A stretch of 11,099 nt of DNA, taken from Oscillospiraceae bacterium. GTDB taxonomy: Bacteria > Bacillota > Clostridia > UBA1381. Of the stretch, positions 6,952-11,099 are shown one piece after another (position 1 is the stretch's first letter; each line of letters begins with the position of its first letter). The DNA is taken from positions 1 to 11,099 of the forward strand of contig SVKH01000045.1 of assembly GCA_015068545.1 (NCBI GenBank), in the 5' to 3' direction. The translations under genes were made by a program, and so were the position numbers. Below the pieces are notes generated by a model. It was given only the letters and a program-made list of their open reading frames with translations, was not told where the DNA came from and searched no databases.

Positions 6952-6978
6952 CTTATAATGCTATTCGGATAATGCAAA
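6952..6978 (-). promoter_or_regulatory. Candidate promoter for the GHL6-like gene
   Basis: On the minus strand TTTGCA (complement of 6973-6978) and TATAAG (complement of 6952-6957) are separated by 15 bases, each a partial sigma-A match (4 of 6 and 5 of 6). The spacing is shorter than the ideal 17. The region is AT-rich, so chance matches are likely, but a promoter is needed if the palindrome at 7003-7037 ends the upstream transcript. Confidence 0.3.
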
Positions 6979-6983
6979 TTATA

Positions 6984-7003
6984 ATTACATTACTATATGT
7001 AAT
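6984..7003. repeat. Small inverted repeat beside the 35-base palindrome
   Basis: ATTACAT (6984-6990) pairs perfectly with ATGTAAT (6997-7003) around a six-base loop. Its last base is the first base of the large palindrome, so the two stems would compete for it or stack directly. It may be part of the same 3' structure of the upstream minus-strand transcript. Confidence 0.45.
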
Positions 7004-7037
7004 ATATGCCTTCAAAAAGACTTTTTGAAGGCATATA
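7003..7037 (-). terminator. 35-base perfect palindrome, probable terminator of the large glycosidase gene
   Basis: The arms 7003-7019 and 7021-7037 are perfectly complementary over 17 bp around a single central A. The arm reads TATATGCCTTCAAAAAG. It begins eight bases after the stop codon of the large minus-strand gene. In RNA the central A-run and T-run would form the top of the stem, and only an AT-rich stretch rather than a clean T-run follows on the minus strand. It may therefore act as terminator, as 3' end stabiliser, or as a dyad bound by a protein. Confidence 0.55.
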
Positions 7038-7045
7038 CTCAAGGT

Positions 7046-10000
7046 TTATTTAATAACTATCATATCCTGTTGTGTTCCTTGTCTTGATGACACTATCACA
7101 ATATCATCCTCTCTTATTTCCGAAGAATCTCCAATATGTACTGAGTTTCTAAGTTCAGACGAATCATAGAATACAATATTATTAGAAAGGGAAACGACTT
7201 CATCCATTTTACTTTCATCGTCAATTTTTAAATGCATATAATTATCGCTGATGTGTCCTGCTTTGCCTATTATAGAACGGAATCCAACATTGAAAAGAGA
7301 GCCGGCACCATTTTTTGACCAGTAATAATTGTTATTAAGGGCTCCGCCGCCGCCTTTTCTGTATATAAGTTCTGTAAGTCTCAGTTTTTCAGAAACCATA
7401 TCATATGCAATACAGTCGCCCTTTTTTATACTAGCCGCAGGTACGGTACTATTTTTTATATCAACCTTCATTGACATTAATGAACCGTTTATATATCCCT
7501 CTATCTGAGGTATAATCTCACCTTTGTGTTCGTCCCATACATCTTTTATCTTATTAACAACTAAAAGACGCGTTGAACCGCTCTTTGATGTACCGTTTCG
7601 CACAACTATTACATCTGGGGTGAAGCTGCTAACATCTGTATAGTAACCCGACATATACATAAACTCACCATCTGAGGAATAAAAATCACTGCCACTGGTT
7701 ACGGTGTAATCGTCTTTGTCCGGATCAGCATTTTCCTCTGTCGGGACTATAAAAATCGGTGTGTTTTCTGAATAAAACAGTTCTCCTTGTAAATCCACAT
7801 ACTCAGGATAAACTGCCTTGAAGCCTCTCTTACTTTCAGGTCTGTACAAGTTACCCTTTACCCTCAAAAGCAGCGTATCGTTTTGTGTCATTACAGGCTT
7901 GGATGACTCATCATAAAGACCATATCTTAACGGGGTATCCAAGTAAGAGATAATGTTTTCACTTCTCTTAAAGCGTATTAGTCTTGTAGTAACAAGCTCT
8001 TTTTTGTGATTTTCTCCACCGGCAATTTCATCATCAAAATTATTAAATGCTTCATTCAAATATGCCATTGCATTGACAATTTTGACTTTAACTCCGTCAA
8101 TCCTTGTTTTGTCAACAATGTATAAAGTCTCTTGCTCGCCACTCATTGTTAATACTTTTAGGCGAATAGACTCCTCCATAAGAGAATCTTCGTCTGGTTT
8201 TGCAGAAATGACATAGCCAAATTCCCAGTCGGCTGTTTTTTCGGCCTTAACTGCTGCACCCATACCAAATGCATCCAGATAAACCGTTACATTTGCGCCT
8301 GTCAAAAGCGAAATAGCACCGAAATAGCAGTTGTTACAAAGCGTAACCTGTCTTTCTCCGAGGGTTACTACTGTTCTGCCTAAATCATCTGTATCAATAG
8401 CAGTTATTGAGCCGGTTACGGTATCATTAGATTTTAAAATCTTAATACGCTTTGTTCCGGACTTATACACACTAATAACAGAGTCTGTAGTAATTGCAGT
8501 AATTTCCAGATTTGCTTTGTTCTTGTCAATAATTTCTTTTTCTTCATAGTTTTTAAGCTCTATGATTTCACTATTATACAGCGTGATAACCTCATCGTGC
8601 GCACTTGCTCTTGAAACCAGATAGCTTGTATATTCTGTAATAAAAACTGCATCATATTTTCCTCTCTCAAGCTTGCCGATTTTAACCTTAACCAAATCTC
8701 CATCCTCTTCCAGATTTGTATATTCAGTATTATTGATAATAAGCCTTTTGCTTTCAATTATCTGACCTTCAGGTAGTTTTGCAGAAAATTCCAGTTCTGT
8801 CTCCTTAGTATAATGCTTTCCGTCTTCTATTCCGCTTACATCAACAGATGCCGCCTGCTGAATTTTATCTGCAGGATTATCCGAATTGAAAAATGCTACG
8901 TTGGAAATAGTTACATCAGGCATTGGTTGTCCTATACGACCGCCGCTGTTACCGATTGAAATAAGAACAATATCCTCAAGTCTGAACGGACGGTTTTCAT
9001 AAGCGCCCAGTGGCGAATGATATAATGAAAAATCAGACCAAGGGAAGATAAGCTGCTGCTTTTCTACAGTATATGGAACGGCAGAATCAAATCCGCTGAA
9101 ATAGTTTCTTCCGTCTGCTGTATAAAGGTATACTGAAGTTGTATTATTTGTGTCCTCAGTACAAACTCTGTCGAAAACAAGACCTGAGCTTGTAACCATT
9201 GCCTGTCGGTCTGCTTCGCTCAAAGTATGTAGCGGGAAGGACCAGTCAAGGCCATTATATGTTACTTTAAATGTAAGTGATTGCTCTTCAGAATTTTCAA
9301 CAATCTTCATTGTTGAACCTTCAGCTCTATTATCAGGATTCCACATATCGGCATCTACTGCACCGCTAAGCATAACCATATCCTCTTTTTCTATAACTCT
9401 GTCGCCCATTTTAATCTTGAAATTTGCAACAGTAGGACATATCTCTTTGTTATCCGAGGTTATGCCTCCGAATTTCATGCTGTAAATCATTCCGCCCATA
9501 GCCTCGTCAGTAACAGTGAAATTAAATTCTATTTCTGTCTGTCCCCACGGTTCAATAGAAAAGTCAGCACTCTCCTTATCCAAAACAATAGGACCATCTG
9601 ATATAGCATTAATCATTCCGTTCATAGGTTTATCATTAAAATTATAAACCTTCAAACGAATAGTTTCGCTTTCACCTTTTCCTATATGGTAGCCTTCCTG
9701 CCTTGCAATATCTACGTCTGCAAGGGAAGTATATCTGAAATCCTCCCAAATTTGTTGCAAAACAATTCTCTCATGAGGCTCGAAAGTCTTTTGTCCGGCT
9801 TTTAAAACTCCATATTCCTGCTTATAATAGTTTTCTTCGCCATATCTTCCATTAAAATGAATGAATATTGGGTCTTCTGACACAAGAATCTTTATTTTTC
9901 CGTCCCCGTCAGTATCTCTTTTTATTTCCTCATAGCCTACCATATCAACATATTTAAGTTCTTTCGCCTCAACATTTATATAGTTTTGTTGCGGTGACCA

Positions 10001-11098
10001 AACACAGGCAACATCATCTCCCTCGCCGTTGTCAAACAGATATCCTGTTACGCCTTCAGGAATATTGGTGAGTTCACCTTTGTATTTTCCCAAACCTAGC
10101 TCATATGTATAGGTGGAAAGTGCTGAATACATTGGGAACGGCATGTGATCTGTATGCCAGCAGCTGAAGTTATTTCCGTTTTCGGTATATGGTCTTGTGA
10201 GGAAATAGAAGTTTTTGGTGCAACCGTATGCAACCGTAGTTGCTGCCGCTGTTATTGCGTGGCGCACACCCTGCTTCATATCAAGCACCACATTGTTAGC
10301 ATCAACGTTCTGAGAAAGACCGCTTTCTGTTGACCACAAAGGTAAAAGCTCGCTTTCCGGACTAGAATGTGCTATAGAGAATGATTTTGCGTAAGAAGTA
10401 CGCTGTTCGATTTCTCCGTGCTGATGATAGTTATATACATCTGCGTAATTTAAGATGCCGTTTCTTAGTATGTTTATTTGTGTGAAACTTGGCAAGCCTG
10501 CCCATCCGCCGTATGTCTTTATAGGATTAACCTTTGCATCAGACATACCAATCATTGATGCCTTGTAATATGATGCCTGCAAGTCACCGGTAGATTTTAT
10601 ATCACCGAATCCCATATCACCTTCGTTCAGTGCTTCAAGCGCTTCAACATATCCTGCTGTTACGTTTGCGATATTCTTCCATCTGTTATAAGCTATCTCA
10701 GATAAATCTGAAATCATCATATAGTTCTCAGGAGCCGATGTGGAGTTTCCTAGCAACACCGCACCTAAGTCATGAAGGGCAATTTCATCTATCCCCTGAC
10801 TGTGAAGGTATTCTTTTGCAGGATAGCTGTCCTGCCAATCTGCTGAACCTCTTGTTCTTGCGTAATTAAGACCTGCAAGCTTAAGCGCCCGCGCGTAATC
10901 CTCTACATGTGCTTCGGTTTGAGCATCATACTCCATCGCAATATCGCTACCCCACGATGTTTCTTCAAAAACCGCTCTGTCAGATAGGGGATGAACAACG
11001 GAAAACGCAAGATATCTCACCACATCGCCACCTTGCTCATCCTTTAGAAAAATTCTGTACCAACCGTTTTTAAATTTTCCTAAATTCAAAACAGCTTC
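7046..11098 (-). CDS. Very large multidomain surface glycosidase with clan GH-A-like barrel (5'-truncated by window edge)
   Basis: At least 1350 residues are visible, and the frame stays open to the window end, so the true start, any signal peptide and further N-terminal domains lie outside. An in-frame TTG at 11087-11089 is used here only for numbering (residue 1). Residues 1-34 look like the end of a beta domain. About 35-345 form a TIM barrel with the clan GH-A signature: acid/base Glu156 in EALNEGD and nucleophile candidate Glu255 in LWSTESG, 99 residues apart. About 345-565 are beta-rich and include the EF-hand-like loop DTDGDGK (392-398). About 570-735 resemble a galactose-binding-like jelly roll (ending LEDIVLISIG and ISNVAFF). 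About 745-825 look Ig-like. About 860-1347 resemble a long beta-strand module common at the C-terminus of clostridial SLH surface proteins (VTGSITAID, VTVYLDAFG, ending DMIVIK). Substrate is unknown; extracellular plant or mucin glycan is likely. No SLH repeat is in the visible part. Confidence 0.75.
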   Translation of the reverse strand, partial: EAVLNLGKFKNGWYRIFLKDEQGGDVVRYLAFSVVHPLSDRAVFEETSWGSDIAMEYDAQTEAHVEDYARALKLAGLNYARTRGSADWQDSYPAKEYLHSQGIDEIALHDLGAVLLGNSTSAPENYMMISDLSEIAYNRWKNIANVTAGYVEALEALNEGDMGFGDIKSTGDLQASYYKASMIGMSDAKVNPIKTYGGWAGLPSFTQINILRNGILNYADVYNYHQHGEIEQRTSYAKSFSIAHSSPESELLPLWSTESGLSQNVDANNVVLDMKQGVRHAITAAATTVAYGCTKNFYFLTRPYTENGNNFSCWHTDHMPFPMYSALSTYTYELGLGKYKGELTNIPEGVTGYLFDNGEGDDVACVWSPQQNYINVEAKELKYVDMVGYEEIKRDTDGDGKIKILVSEDPIFIHFNGRYGEENYYKQEYGVLKAGQKTFEPHERIVLQQIWEDFRYTSLADVDIARQEGYHIGKGESETIRLKVYNFNDKPMNGMINAISDGPIVLDKESADFSIEPWGQTEIEFNFTVTDEAMGGMIYSMKFGGITSDNKEICPTVANFKIKMGDRVIEKEDMVMLSGAVDADMWNPDNRAEGSTMKIVENSEEQSLTFKVTYNGLDWSFPLHTLSEADRQAMVTSSGLVFDRVCTEDTNNTTSVYLYTADGRNYFSGFDSAVPYTVEKQQLIFPWSDFSLYHSPLGAYENRPFRLEDIVLISIGNSGGRIGQPMPDVTISNVAFFNSDNPADKIQQAASVDVSGIEDGKHYTKETELEFSAKLPEGQIIESKRLIINNTEYTNLEEDGDLVKVKIGKLERGKYDAVFITEYTSYLVSRASAHDEVITLYNSEIIELKNYEEKEIIDKNKANLEITAITTDSVISVYKSGTKRIKILKSNDTVTGSITAIDTDDLGRTVVTLGERQVTLCNNCYFGAISLLTGANVTVYLDAFGMGAAVKAEKTADWEFGYVISAKPDEDSLMEESIRLKVLTMSGEQETLYIVDKTRIDGVKVKIVNAMAYLNEAFNNFDDEIAGGENHKKELVTTRLIRFKRSENIISYLDTPLRYGLYDESSKPVMTQNDTLLLRVKGNLYRPESKRGFKAVYPEYVDLQGELFYSENTPIFIVPTEENADPDKDDYTVTSGSDFYSSDGEFMYMSGYYTDVSSFTPDVIVVRNGTSKSGSTRLLVVNKIKDVWDEHKGEIIPQIEGYINGSLMSMKVDIKNSTVPAASIKKGDCIAYDMVSEKLRLTELIYRKGGGGALNNNYYWSKNGAGSLFNVGFRSIIGKAGHISDNYMHLKIDDESKMDEVVSLSNNIVFYDSSELRNSVHIGDSSEIREDDIVIVSSRQGTQQDMIVIK

Positions 11099-11099
11099 A

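Noticed and set aside
11087..11089. TTG as the true start of the large minus-strand gene.
   Set aside because: The frame is open to the window edge, the sequence before it continues a beta domain, and no signal peptide or ribosome binding site is present, so the gene is truncated by the window.

Overview
The window reads as chromosomal DNA of a low-to-moderate GC, Gram-positive anaerobe, most likely a member of the Clostridia. The reasons are a compact his operon with a fused hisIE, an S-layer-homology (SLH) wall protein with a classical signal peptide, AGGAGG-type ribosome binding sites, and a very large surface-type glycosidase whose C-terminal module resembles those of SLH-bearing clostridial polysaccharide degraders. 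The lineage is inferred from gene style, not from a marker gene.

Bases 1-2814 (+ strand) hold the 3' end of a histidine biosynthesis operon: the last 12 codons of hisB, then complete hisH, hisA, hisF and hisIE. The genes overlap or nearly abut. HisH and HisF together form imidazole-glycerol-phosphate synthase, HisA supplies its substrate, and HisIE carries out the two preceding steps. All key catalytic residues I looked for are present. The operon ends at a 128-base, multi-arm imperfect inverted repeat that starts on the last base of the hisIE stop codon. A separate hairpin followed by a T-run lies further downstream.

Bases 3138-4690 (+ strand) hold one independently transcribed gene for a secreted protein. 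In order it has a signal peptide, about three SLH repeats, an Ig/FnIII-like domain and an M15-type zinc peptidase domain. It is probably anchored in the wall and trims peptidoglycan stem peptides. A GC-rich hairpin follows it and may serve both converging transcription units.

Bases 4906-11098 (- strand) hold two carbohydrate-active genes. The upstream one, cut by the window edge at its 5' end, encodes at least 1350 residues: a clan GH-A-like TIM barrel with an NE acid/base motif and a matching downstream nucleophile candidate, then several beta-sandwich domains and a long C-terminal surface module. The downstream one encodes a 659-residue cytoplasmic protein resembling the 'hypothetical glycosyl hydrolase 6' group. 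A 35-base perfect palindrome and a candidate promoter with an operator-like dyad separate them, so they may be transcribed separately while serving the same glycan pathway: outside cleavage by the large protein, inside processing by the small one.

I see no tRNA, rRNA, CRISPR array or intact insertion sequence. The parts with most to offer are the giant glycosidase, the uncharacterised intracellular hydrolase with its Cys cluster, and the long inverted repeat after hisIE. I did not find a clear new defence or mobile system.
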